Shown one piece after another: positions 47,343 through 58,448 of a stretch of 64,000 nucleotides of DNA. Both the position numbers and the translations under genes were made by a program. The notes beneath the pieces were generated by a model. The model did not search any database and was not told the DNA's origin. It was given only the letters and a program-made list of their open reading frames with translations. The DNA comes from Stratiolaelaps scimitus (lineage: Eukaryota > Arthropoda > Arachnida > Mesostigmata > Laelapidae), in assembly GCA_019614645.1 (NCBI GenBank), contig JABWDB010000018.1, forward strand, positions 3,340,501 through 3,404,500. Direction: 5' to 3'. Positions within the stretch are counted from its first letter, which is position 1; each line of letters opens with the position of its first letter.

Positions 47343-48185
47343 GATGCAGATCGGTCTCGAGCAGGCCATGAGCGCGCCAGTCTTGCGTGCCCAAAAAAAT
47401 ATTCTCGTGTTTGTTCATTATTAAGTTAGTTAATTAGGTGGCGTTACCGTCGTTTCCATCCTATGTTTCTACCATTGATATGTGCTTCCGACTGATCGTA
47501 TTGTAGCTAGCTCGATCAATTATGGATCCAGTTGTTCGGCGGCGTCGAGTTCAGAGCGGTCATGCCGGTATAGGATTCGCATTAAATCAAGCCCAAAGAG
47601 GCCTTGTGAGACCGATCAGAAGAATGTATGCTTTCCGGGGAAATTTTCGTCCCTGGATACCTCGGGCCGGACAGGCCGAGGTTCAAGAACAAGAACCAGG
47701 TGTTGTGTTAGTCGTGTGGGCTGTGGAGGTTGAAGATGCTCCTCCAGACGTCGAAGACGTGAACCAGTCCGTATGGAAGAAGATAGTCTGTTGCATTATT
47801 GCATCAGTTATAGCTATCCTTGTGATGGCTTTGGTCATCTGGTTTGCCCTGTCTTCACCGGCTATAGAGCTGCATTCGATCGATGTGGAACCTTCCCCTG
47901 ATGACTCCGGAGATAGGGAGACTTCCAAGATTTCCTTGAGAGTGGGACTCTCGGTCGTTGTTGATCTTCGACAGTTTTCATGTTCACATGATGTGTGTGT
48001 GTCAGCACACAATGATATGTGTGTGATTTTACCACATGCGTTAGTCGACAAGGGAGAAAAGATGATTTATCCTATTGGTGTAGTACCAGTAGGTGATTTT
48101 TCGTCAATTCGTCAGCTCTGTGGAAATTATAAGTCCTTCAGAGTGTACGAGGATTGATGTAGATTATTAGTATATATATTTTAAA
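47326..48185 (+). repeat. Segmental duplication of 45290-46125
   Basis: From GTTCTTGAGATG through the 3' flank of copy 12, the spacer with TTAGTTAATTAGGTGGCG and a whole subtype II gene A, this block repeats the one at 45290. The copies are at least 97% alike by eye. Confidence 0.7.
47522..48157 (+). CDS. Antisense type II membrane protein, family A (subtype II), copy 14, intact
   Basis: 211 codons, ATG to TGA. Arg-rich N-terminus (about 1-50), acidic VEVEDAPPDVEDV, helix (about 94-115, IASVIAILVMALVIWFAL), stalk with PSPDDSGD, head VVDLRQFSC, C-x4-C-x7-C-VI, final C-x5-F-R-V-YED. The only uninterrupted subtype II member here, so it is the reference for reading the broken ones. The TATA position is degenerate (ATTGATATG). 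Confidence 0.8.
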   Translation: MDPVVRRRRVQSGHAGIGFALNQAQRGLVRPIRRMYAFRGNFRPWIPRAGQAEVQEQEPGVVLVVWAVEVEDAPPDVEDVNQSVWKKIVCCIIASVIAILVMALVIWFALSSPAIELHSIDVEPSPDDSGDRETSKISLRVGLSVVVDLRQFSCSHDVCVSAHNDMCVILPHALVDKGEKMIYPIGVVPVGDFSSIRQLCGNYKSFRVYED

Positions 48186-48208
48186 TATATATTGTGTAAC
48201 TCAGGCGT

Positions 48209-48362
48209 GTGTACGCACCAAAGTGATAGCATGTGCATCCTCGCTTGTAGTCGAGTAAGAGGACACGTGGTCGTTGTACCGGCCGACGACGATTTGCTCA
48301 GAAATATGACAAGTCTACTACGACGTTGTCATGGGTTCCGTCCTTTCATTATTCTCAAGTAA
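48209..48362 (+). pseudogene. Family F C-terminal fragment, copy 2
   Basis: Encodes VVVVP, a DLL-x-x-M step, RRC and C-x5-F-I-I-L-K before TAA, matching the end of 33517-33898 at about half of positions. The upstream part is disrupted. Confidence 0.5.
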
Positions 48363-48429
48363 TTCATATTTTTTTTTATTATTATCTTTATGCATTATGT
48401 GTGTATGCACGGGTATAATTAATTTTTGT

Positions 48430-48614
48430 TGTCTCCTGCACTGAGAACGTTTGCATTTCTGTGAAGAAGCGTTTTTGTGTAATTTTACCAAGTGCTAGGA
48501 CCGCTGATGACAGGGTCCTTTCTTACCCGATTAGTGCCGTCCGTGTGGCACAGTTTAAGTCCATTCACTACTTATGTGGACAATACCAATCTTTTAGGGT
48601 TGTTGAGAACTAAT
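48430..48614 (+). pseudogene. Family A head fragment, copy 15
   Basis: Starts one residue before the first head Cys; C-x4-C-x7-C-VI and C-x5-F-R-V-VEN complete to TAA 48614, with AATAAA at about 48630. The rest of the gene is absent. Convergent with env at 48686. Confidence 0.7.
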
Positions 48615-48685
48615 CTGTGCCCAAAAAAAAATAAATTGATCAACACATATAGTTCATTCTAATTGTGTTTTGTTTGTTGTTTATT

Positions 48686-48990
48686 TTATGTTGTTTCCTC
48701 GGTTGTAGCTTGGTAAGGATTGTCTGGGCTGGGTACCCTTGTGTATGTTTCTCTAGTTTTTCTTTTGTATATGAGGTATGTTGTACATGATATTGATATC
48801 ACTATGCATATTACAATTGTTGTTCCACTAGTTACTTTCCATCCTAAGCACTTTGGTTCATTGTCTGGTCGGGGTGTTGTGGTACTGGGTTTGTTGTGTT
48901 CCTTGTAATCTTCCCATATGTTCTCTCCTCCTAGCGGTGGTTTGTTCATTCTTAGGCATACCCGGTTTCGTGATGCTCTTTCCAGCCATT
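48686..48990 (-). pseudogene. Env-like protein, C-terminal part
   Basis: Sixth Cys (RVCLR), PPLGGE-N-IW, stalk, helix (IVICIVISISCTTYLIY), tail with YTRV and PDNPY, ending TAA. Signal peptide and five Cys lost at about 48990. Stop-to-stop distance to the gene A fragment is 72 bp. Confidence 0.7.
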
Positions 48991-49219
48991 TTTCTTAGTC
49001 CATATTTAGTCCATATTGAGGCTCAACCGAACCATCACATTCATGTGCATCAGACCTACTTAATTATCGATATTGTTGAGTGGTTTAGCATGCCATTCCG
49101 AAAGATAACATACTCCCGGAAGCACAGAACTAACAAGATTTTTTTAGATTATTCAGATACATATTTATAATAGGAGAGATCCTGAGACGAGGAAGTCAAC
49201 GACGTGAATGCTGATCAGG

Positions 49220-49670
49220 GATGACGAAGCGGCCACCATGTGCTAGTAGTCAACACGTCGGAGTTCGGTCGCAAACTCAACTACAGCAAGTGAATTTCGT
49301 TGCTGGAGCCGCACCGGCAAAGTTAACTTTGTGTTACCACATCAATTGCAGGAGATCCAGAAAGAAGATTCCCCCATCTAGGAAGTTGACGGCCAGTCCG
49401 CAGTTAAGTTGGTTCAAAATCTGCAGTTCTATCAAAGAACCCAGCACATCGAAGTGATGAAGGACTAAATTAAAAATAAAAGATCTCTCACGAAAACAAA
49501 TTTCACACAATGAAATATTCTTTCGTGAGAGATCTGTTCCAACAAGAACGTATTTCTCTAGACCACATACCTACCGATACAGAACTGGCAAATGCAATAC
49601 TTGGAAAACCACTTACGAAAGTTGCGTTTGAACGACAGGGAGAGGAAGGAGGGCTGATAGAAATAGCCAA
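49220..49670 (+). pseudogene. Old copia RNase H relic
   Basis: Broken frames still show QSAVKLVQNLQFYQRTQHIEV and, after a ~60-bp inserted palindrome-like stretch (TCTCTCACGAAAACAAATTT), FVRDLFQQERISLDHIPTDTELAN and LGKPLTKVAF. Much more decayed than the others and on the plus strand. Confidence 0.65.
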
Positions 49671-49699
49671 ACATACATGAAAAAAAATTACACGTGTGA

Positions 49700-50529
49700 C
49701 TAGAGGGGTACTGATGTTGATGGCTGACCTAGGTAGAAATTATGCATAGTTCTCATACACAAAAACTGCAACCCCTCGTTTATTGATCGAAACATAGGTT
49801 GTGTATCATGTAAGAGATTGAAATATTTTGAAGCATCATGCGTGGGCTTAGAGACAGGGTGGCAGGTGAAAGCATCCTAAGGGAGAGCGTGTCTGATAAG
49901 GGACAAAGAAGCTGTACGAGGACAGCCGGTATGGAATGACCTTGACATATATGTACACAAAACTGTGGCAACTACACCTTTGCTGGACTACGAGCGTAAT
50001 CATGGAAGGCGATTGCACTAGGTATGATCACCTGCACGAGCATAATTGTATTATTGTATATCACACGGAACTTATATGTAGGATTTTAAACGTAAACACT
50101 ATGCACACACATTGAACAATAACCCATTGCAACCGGGCTACAATTCAGTAGATGAGAATGATCGTAGATTTACTCCGGAAACATTTAAAAGATGTATCTT
50201 TAGATACAATGTACCGATCGTGTCTATTCCAATGAAAAAATTGAACGCATTAATAAAACCAAAAGTGCATATACAACGTAAGTGGACGAGCGTGTATTCC
50301 ATCAGGAGTGGACTTCGGCTGAAGCTGGCCAGGCCTAGTCATTGGGCATCTGAAGATGGCAACCAGAACTCTAAGACGCCGCTTGGCACAGGGCGTACCT
50401 ATGACGCGTCTCGTAAAGTGTCACATAGCCCAAGTGATGAATAATCGCACCCAGGAGATGTCCACTAGTTCTACAGGAATGCACTCATTTCTCGCAGCAA
50501 GGAAGGATACCACACAAAGCTCCTCTATC
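49700..50529. other. No gene recognised
   Basis: AT-rich flank. A 110-codon open stretch at 50112-50444 has no recognisable motif and I do not call it. Confidence 0.4.
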
Positions 50530-51480
50530 TAAGTATCATGGACTCTCCGGCCCGGAGGGGGAACCATAGGCCTGCCTATTGGTAGAACCTGAAAGCGGAG
50601 GGAGCCAGGGCTAAGTGCACCCGCCGGCGCAGGGCGTACAACGACAGAAGAGCTGGCTAGCCAGACGAATCAGAAATGGCGAATAGCTGGACATCAATGA
50701 GCTGCCGAGGCGACAGTGGGAAACCTACAAGGCGGACAGCGAGGCGCTACAAAAGCTCATACGAACAAGTAAGAGAGCGGCTTGGAAGAACCTGATAGAG
50801 GACGTGGAGCAGGACGTATGGTCGCCCACGCGGATGACCTGGCGCTCATCCTAACGACACGAAATACAGAGGCACTAACGTATGCCGCCAATCAAGCCTT
50901 GGCGCAGGTGTCAACATGGATGGAAAACCATTCTCTCAGTCTGGCATCGCGCAAGACGGAGGCGCTGTACCTAACGGGCCGCAGGCAGACCAAAAAGATC
51001 CGAACTAGTCTCAACGGTCACCCAGCTGAGCTGGGGAAAAGGGCGAAGTACCTCGGGGTGGTTCTCGACAAGGACCTGACCGGCAGGATTCACATCGAGT
51101 ACGTGGCCAAGAAAGCGGCCAAAGTAGGGCCGAATCTCGCCCGCCGGCTGTCACGAATCGGAGCTTGCTCACAAGAGAAATGGCGGCTTCTGGCCAGCGT
51201 TGCGAAGTCCACAGCACTCTACGGGGCATCGGTGTGGGCGGATATGGGGCTCAAGACGAAAAATGGCGAGAGAGACACAGTGACAGGTGGCCATCGGGAT
51301 CTCCCGGGTCTACCGGACGGTGTCCACGGAAGCCCTGTTCGTTGTTACCGGCCGGCAGTCTATTGAGGAGATGGTGGCCCTGATGATGACCTCGGCGGAG
51401 GGATGGCGGGAGAAGAAGAACCTGCCTCGAGCCCTCCTCTACAAAAAAAGCATCATGGGCTCTCGAGAGGCTGGATGACC
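50530..51480 (+). pseudogene. R1-like LINE ORF2 fragment
   Basis: The endonuclease-RT linker (KRAAWKNLIEDVEQDVW) is fused to the RT catalytic box as VAHADDLALIL (YADD with Y to H), with the RT core between deleted. It is followed by KTEALYLTGRR, KYLGVVLD, ALYGASVWA and the post-RT region. The order and motifs fit the R1/jockey group of arthropod LINEs. Confidence 0.7.
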
Positions 51481-53197
51481 GACCGTTGATTACAAGCACC
51501 CTAGCCAGCCCAACCAATACCAGAAGACCTATGGTTAGCATGACCTTCCCGTACCGTCGTGCTCGCTCGAGTCTGCCTCACAACGGCGAGGTGCATCGAA
51601 GTCGTTGGGTTCTGGCGTCATCTCCCATTCTGCCTTGAAAGTCGAGTTCTTAGTCTGCGTCCTCCAGAGCTGCAAGCAGCCAGCTGGCTCAACTGACGAC
51701 TAGGCCATTCGTCTACTGTGCGCACCCTGAATCGCTGGTTGGGCAAAAGAAAAGCAGGTTTGTAAAAGCCCCTGGGGCCTGACCGGGCAAAAGTCATATT
51801 GACGGTGGTCACTGCAAACCGAATGAGGAAAACACACAGAAGGGAAATTAGAAATTGGTCGAGGAATCAATTGAGGTATCCAAAGAAAGAAGACCAAACC
51901 CATACTGATATGGGAATTTTGGCAAAACTTGAGATAGAGGAGATGTATCCAGGAGCAACACCGCACGTGGCATGTCACAGTCTAAGCAAGCAATAGAATC
52001 GAAGCGTTATAAGCCTGTAAATCTATGTATATATTATATAAATATAATATTCATGCTGGCACGTATACACACCCGTTCATGTTATAAGACACAGGAGTAG
52101 CTCGACTGATCTGCAATGCTGCTCACAGACACACACACAAGGTCAACTCTCGCAAAATTAATTGAACAACAGATTTTTTTACCTCTACATGTGAAATCAA
52201 ATGACACGAAACATAGGGGCAACTGGAAACTGACTGTTTATCGCTTGTATTCGATCATGTCAATTATGTTGGCCCAGGAGAGTACAAAATGTTATTCCAT
52301 GTGAATTTCGACCGGTAATATAAGTAGGGTCGTAGGATGATGTTGAAAGTTTTGCACGTGAAAGCTGTCCTATCTTTAGTATTATATCACGAGGGGATGG
52401 TGATGGTAACGTCACTGGGCGGAGCACAAACTTGTGCCCTCAGAGCCCAGCTCGCATTGAGATTTGAACCAAGTAACGCCATTGTTTGTTAACAATACTA
52501 ATCTACTATGGGGCACAATACGTAAATAAAGTGAAACAACTGAAAGTGAACATTTAACTAGAGTGTTTTCTCTGTAAACTAGTGTATGAAGCTAGAGTGT
52601 TATGTAGTGCAGATGAGTATGCAGTGCAAGTACGTGTAGGCAAGCTAGCCCATCTTCTTTCTCAACCGACTAATAGTTCGATCTTAAACATCTGATACAT
52701 GTTCACTCAATCACAATTGTAATAAAGTAAAATAGTTCTGGAACACAGTCTTCGTCTTGACCGAGATTGTCAACGTATTTTATTCTGTCAACTCAAGGTT
52801 TCTTAAATCTTCTTTTAGCGACATGTGCCAAGGTTTCCCGAGCCCACCGCGAGCTTAGGTAGTTTTTATTTATCTTTTACTGAGGTGCTGCTGCTACTGC
52901 TGCCTATTTGAGTGACTCTACTGTTTGTTCAATTTCGGATCTTTGTGTGCTTTGGTGTTTTGCATGGCTGTTCATGTTCTTTTTAGGATGATTTGTATCG
53001 ATCTGGTGACATAGCGCGGCTATTCTGGACTAAGTAATTTGCTCTGTTGGTACTCCTTTTGTTATTCTCTATGCTAATTACAATTTCGTATTGGTCGACC
53101 CATCCGCGTATCCATTATCGGCCTTCTTATATCACAAAAAAACCTTCTTATATCAGGCTCTTTCGCATGTTTGGCATATCTAAGGCCCTTTTTAATT
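51481..53197. other. No gene recognised
   Basis: Intergenic, AT-rich from about 52000 on. No LTR, coding signal or structural RNA found by eye. Confidence 0.4.
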
Positions 53198-54440
53198 CTA
53201 TTGTCGACATCTGGTCATCCGGTGAAGTCCCTCTTTGCTCGGAGGTACCCGTCCTTGAGCCCGTCGGCCAGCTCTCTGCCGTGTAGCCCGCTGTTTGCTA
53301 GCTTGCTCCGAACCCTCGAATGCGCCCTTCTCGCCAGTACACAGACTCTCCTTGCTCTGGCTATAGCCTCGTTCCACCAGTATGTTGGTGGGTGCTTCCT
53401 CACCCGTCCCCCCCCCGGCGCTAAGAATGACGGCCCACGGCAGGCTGTTGAATGCGTCCTTCCGATCCAGCAGCACTCTCAAGAACAGGGCCCTGATTTG
53501 CACAGGGGATTCCCTGATAGTCTCGGCCTTGGACACCACCCTGCGGATAGCCGATAGTACTGATCTCGAACCCGCACCCGGGAGCAAGCCGAACTTCTCG
53601 GCGTAGTCATCAAGCCGTGCCTCACTAATCGACTCGATACCTTACTAATACTCAATAAAGCCTTACCTTACCTTACCTTTGGCGCGGGTACCCAGCAAGC
53701 GGATCAGCCTTTAGGACCCGTTCCCCTTCGGTATCAAGACCACCTCCGCTTTTTCCACATCCTAGGAAAGTGTCCTTCCGAAAGAATGTTCGTTGCAACC
53801 TGGGCTACCACTCGAGGAAATTCCTTGAAAAGCAGTTTTGTCGCTGCGGGTGGTATGCCCTCTGGACCGGATGCCTTGCTTGACTTCAGTTCCTCCCCCG
53901 CTATCTCGACCTCCCCGATCGTGACTTCCGGGATGTCATCCTCATCTTCCGGCAGCGTTTCGTACGGTGTCCTATCCAACCCCGGGTGCATTGGGAAGAG
54001 CTCTCGCATGTTCTCCCTCTTTACGTCCTCCGCGAGCTGGATCTTAAGGCCCGTCTTCTTCAGCTTCTTCCAAACCATTTTGAAGGTCTCCCCCATGGGT
54101 CGTCGATTAGCTCCGCCAGGAACACCTTCCAACAGCGGGCTTTACTCTTTGCGATCTCTCTGGCTAGCTCGGCCCGGACGAGTCTGAGGGCCGCCACCGC
54201 GGCTTCCAGCATTTCCGCCGGAGCCCGTCCTGCCCTCAGCCAAGGCGAGCTGGGGTCCCCTTGCAGCACTGCCCAGCTTCTCCGTGACAGGACGCCATCT
54301 CTTTGTTACGCGAAATAGCTAGGGGGGCGAGTGCACCGATTTGCCTTCGTAACTCCCGCAAAGAGGCCTTCATCACTGCGAATTCGGCCTCACTGTGCCC
54401 CGCATCGGCCCCGTCTTCGCCAGACACAACCCCGCCCTCC
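53198..54440 (-). pseudogene. R1-like LINE ORF2 fragment, inverted
   Basis: Reading leftwards: linker (EIAKSKARCWKVFLAEL, DPWG), LKSSKASGPEGIPP, VVLIPKGNGS, RLDDYAEKFGLLPG, then DRKDAFNSLPWAVIL. Several stops and frame changes. Interrupted at 53643-53683 by a short repeat tail. Confidence 0.7.
53643..53683 (+). repeat. Short retroposon tail insertion
   Basis: CTTACTAATACTCAATAAAG followed by CCTTA repeats splits the LINE RT frame. The AATAAA plus CCTTA-type repeat tail matches the SINE-like insertion at 29188-29277, suggesting the same mobilising LINE. Confidence 0.5.
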
Positions 54441-54650
54441 CCGTCATGTAGTGGGATCTCTGTGTATCTGAGGTTACTTCTCAAGCGTATGCTTCGGACC
54501 GTAAGACCACTGGTGTGATGGCTTTGCATGCCAGAAATTTAATCCATCATTTTCTAGTATTGTTGTGTTTGTGAAGCTCGTTAGTTTTCCTTTTTTGTTT
54601 TTGTTACAAGACAAATAAGACTGTTCTTAGCTCGTGCTGATAACGGATAG
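54440..54650 (-). pseudogene. Copia gag start and primer-site relic
   Basis: Around 54475-54570 the minus strand still reads ILENDGLNF and, in a shifted frame, AITPVVLRSEAYA and EVTSDT, matching the first Gag block of the copia elements. CTCGTGCTGATAACG at 54631-54645 is the fifth primer site in the window. LTR sequence beyond is not recognisable. Confidence 0.55.
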
Positions 54651-57179
54651 CTTTTTCTGGTAAGAAGATAGAGAAAAGGCTGTCGGTGACGAGGAGTCAG
54701 AGTGACTAGAGGAGTCACTTTTAGACTTCTGGTAGAACCAGAACAAGAGGGAAGGTAAGGAATCAGTAGTCATTTCTCGCTTTGTTAGCCAGTAAGTCGA
54801 CGTGAAGTATATTGCTCTCTCGCTAGACATATGTACGCGTTCAAGTGGGATCAGTCTTTTATTAGTTGTTTTTTTGCAATTTTTTTCTTTGCTTTTCATA
54901 ATTGCTTGTAGTTATTGTCCGGATACCTTTATATGTTAGCGTAATCGTTCACTAGACTCACCTGTATAAACAGTCGCCCTTGAACAGCAAGAGTTGGTGC
55001 CTAAAATTGACGAACCCATAGAAAACGCCGATCTACAAAAACGTTGTATCCGTACTTGCTGAGTGGGTTTACTGACAATGGACCGATTTTGAACGTTCTT
55101 CTGAAGTATTCGGGGTATAACTGACAAATAAAGAAATTAAACTTACTATCTAAACTAGGAACTTCAGCTGAAGGGAGATTTGGCATGCAATCTCTTTGAA
55201 CGCGCAGGTTTTCACGACGGTGGAAGCATAGTGTTACACAACTATAACGAGATCCACACGTGATTTCAAGTTTAATAAGTGCTCAAAATAGAAATACATA
55301 AATAAACGCGGCAACAGAACCACAGCTACGGTCATAGAGCAACAAGTTCTTATGAATTGAATTACCTGATTTAAGCAAATAAAACAGTGATATCGACGTT
55401 GTATCGAGTTAGTCAAGTTTGATCCAATTTATGATTGTCCTTTCTATACGTCTTCAATCCTCTCCTCAATATGTGCCTCCTTTATATATGGCCGAGTCCT
55501 GCTCTAGAGATATCTCTTAAGAAAGTACAATTCTCGACTTCTTTCGACAATCAAAAGTGATAGTTGTTCATAAAGGCAAAGATAAAAGTAATATGAACAA
55601 CTACAGATCCGTGGTTCAGTGTTCTTTTGCCTGGGATGGGTCTGTTGGACAAGGACCAACGCTTTTGGTCGAGTCTACCAGAACGTACTGATCTCGGAAT
55701 TTCAGAATTTGTATATAAAATAAGAAAAAACATTAGCTGAACCGGAACTTATTTCACGAATATGTCCTGCTGTGTTATGCTTAATGTCCTTTTAATTCTT
55801 ATGAACCTTGTCCGTCGCGAGTTGCCCCAGGCTCCTGCATGAGCCCCTTGCTGCTCCGTAGTTTCGTGCTTGACCTCAAGAACGAACTTCCTAAAGGGGC
55901 CCCCCATAAATTCTATGCAGACAATTTGAACCTGTACTTTCCGATCCTCTCTCCAGATAATCGCTCCTTATTGAGGTTGTGCTGATTGCGTGCATCCGTC
56001 AAAACTACTTACTAATCTATATACCTAAATGCGCTGTCTTGTCTTCTAACTTATACACCAATAAATATTATTCCAAGGACGTAGTTATTAAGCTTCATGG
56101 ACGGACCTGGGTGTTCTCTTAATACCGTCCCTTAACTTTGATCTCTTTGCATGCCCCATCTTTCCCAGTTTGGGAGAGTGGCAGGTCTCAGCCCTTCCGG
56201 AGTGCAATGGAAAGGCCACCTCCTGGGGTCTCCGCCTTCCTGATCACGGAGGGCCCGGCACCAGGTAAGTCCTTCAGGACACATTCGACCTGGCGCCGAT
56301 CTGTTTACACAGCCGGAGCTCGGGTGGCACCAATGCGCGGTATGATTGATCCCAATCAACTGCCCGGCGGAGATGACCCTGCTGAAGTAGTGCGGTCATC
56401 CTCGCCGGTTCATTGTTAAGAAAATTTATTTTTATGTTACCCTCTATAAGAGTGTAGTTTTACCTACATATATTTCTGCACAGTCTGGAGACTTGCTAAT
56501 GTATATATAATGTCATATAATGTCGTCAACAATTGTACACCGTGAAGGTGTATTAATAATTCAGAAGGGTATCACATTCACCAAAATTGAATACCCCCCG
56601 AAAAGGACGCTCCACCGCCCCAGACTCTAAGCGTACTCAAAATGGCGATTGACTCATTGTATATTTGTTAAAAATCTTTGCATTCAAAGTTCTTCTTCAC
56701 GAATGTCTCCTGCAACAGAGGATAATCTCTCTCCCAATGAATGTCGAAAGTTCGAAGGCTGAATTCTGAACTTAATGCTAGATATCTAAAGTAATATTAT
56801 TCCATGAATGTAGCGTACTTTCCATTATTGGAGTGTTCTGCAGCGTTGGCCGCATTGGCGTGTTTTCTTGCTCCGTGACTGATATAAGGAGGTCTAAAGT
56901 GTCACTCACGGTGCAGACCAGGATTTTTTTCTGCTCGAAAGTTCTCGCAGTAGTTCTTCAACCGCAACAGAGACCGACTGCGAACAGCGATGTACGCCGG
57001 ACTCGCATAACGACGTAAACCGCTTGCGTAATGTACCTCAACGAAAATCCATGGCAATGGTTGGATTTGAGGTGGTTGGCGTCTTCTGCTGCCAAACACT
57101 AAATGTTCGCTCACTGAGATGTGCCCCACTTTCAATCCGTTAGTGTCTTATTATGTACTCGGTTTGTCTGTTGTTTGCG
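54651..57179. other. No gene recognised
   Basis: AT-rich with a GC-richer patch at 56170-56410 that has no supported reading frame. No repeat family seen. Confidence 0.4.
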
Positions 57180-57222
57180 GCTCTCTCTCTCTCTCTCTCA
57201 CGCGCGCGCTCGCTCGCTCTGT
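57180..57222. repeat. (CT)n with CG/CT-rich extension
   Basis: About ten CT units followed by ACGCGCGCGCTCGCTCGCTCT. Confidence 0.8.
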
Positions 57223-57789
57223 GGGTGAAGAAATAATGCACCGTATGTCTTTGGATCCGTTCTCATTTGCTATCGCGAGATTAATGGATTCGGTGGCTAG
57301 TTCCAGAACGTTACCTACTGCTCGAGACCCTGGGGACTGAAACTTGAAACGCGGAACAAACCACTCGAGCGGAAGACGTAGAGAGCGCATCGACGGTTGA
57401 ATGTATCGAAAAAGAGAACGAGCACCGAGACAAACAACGACAACATTGAAAAAATAGGTAAACAACACGGACTGAGGAAAGCAAATCCACTAGAGGAGGA
57501 ATTCGTCTTCACTGAGGCAAATAGAGAAATATCACCTGAAAGAAGGGAGGATTGTCAACAATAGACAGAGATATAAATAAACATGCGCAAAACTAACACG
57601 GCGAGACGCTGTTAGACCTTGCTAAATACTGCATGTTACTTTCTCATGGAATATCTACTCTTTTTTCGGTTTGAAAGTTGATCATACTTTAAGATCACAA
57701 GGCAAAACCCCCCTTTAAAAAAAAAGATCACAAGGCAGATATATTTTTCAGTGCGACCTTTCACTGTCCCCGTTGTGGGGACTTCGAAC

Positions 57790-57811
57790 ATATATATATA
57801 TATATATATAA
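57790..57811. repeat. (TA)n microsatellite
   Basis: About ten uninterrupted TA units. Confidence 0.8.
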
Positions 57812-58417
57812 AGAGGTCCTTGAAAATTTCAACCGTTTTCGAGATTAGAACCGACATAGGAAGTTATACGAACAGAAGGAATTGTCCGCATCGTAGACCA
57901 CCCGTGGGTTTTCGCCTCTATTTGCAGCACGCGTTTCACATTCGCCGTTCATCAGATTTAAGAGTTCCGTACTGTTATTTCTTTCCTGCCTATGTCAAGG
58001 CGACATAGGAGTGAAACAGTATTTTCGATCTATTGAGAAGTTTAGAAAAAGCCATTATACGTGCAATTTCTAACTGCCTCTAGCAGTTAATGCTGTGAGT
58101 GTTTAATATTCACCGATGTTAGAAGTTTTTCATGGCGTATAAATAAAGCTCAACTTAGTAAACCAGCTCTATAAGACCGCATCGCGTAACTAGTTGAAAA
58201 TATTATCAATATTATACAATACGTGTTGTTCACAATCGTTAGGCTCGAATGTGCTGCACTTGATAGAGGCTTGTCTTTGTGCTACCTTTGTTTGTACTCC
58301 TGAGGTGCACGCAGTGCTTCGGATGCGGGAAGATAAATGTTCTTGGGTTGGACAACAACGGTAATTGTTGAATTTCGACTCGGACTTGCCGTGCGATGGT
58401 TGCTAGTTTGACTATGC

Positions 58418-58422
<5 letters not shown>

Positions 58423-58448
<26 letters not shown>
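58423..58448. repeat. (AT)n microsatellite
   Basis: About thirteen AT units. Confidence 0.8.

Noticed and set aside
50112..50444. 110-codon open frame in the right flank
   Set aside because: No recognisable domain, no homologous copy, and neighbouring sequence has no gene signals.
56138..56419. Possible exon in a GC-richer patch
   Set aside because: Open in both strands, no motif, no convincing splice context; likely composition effect.
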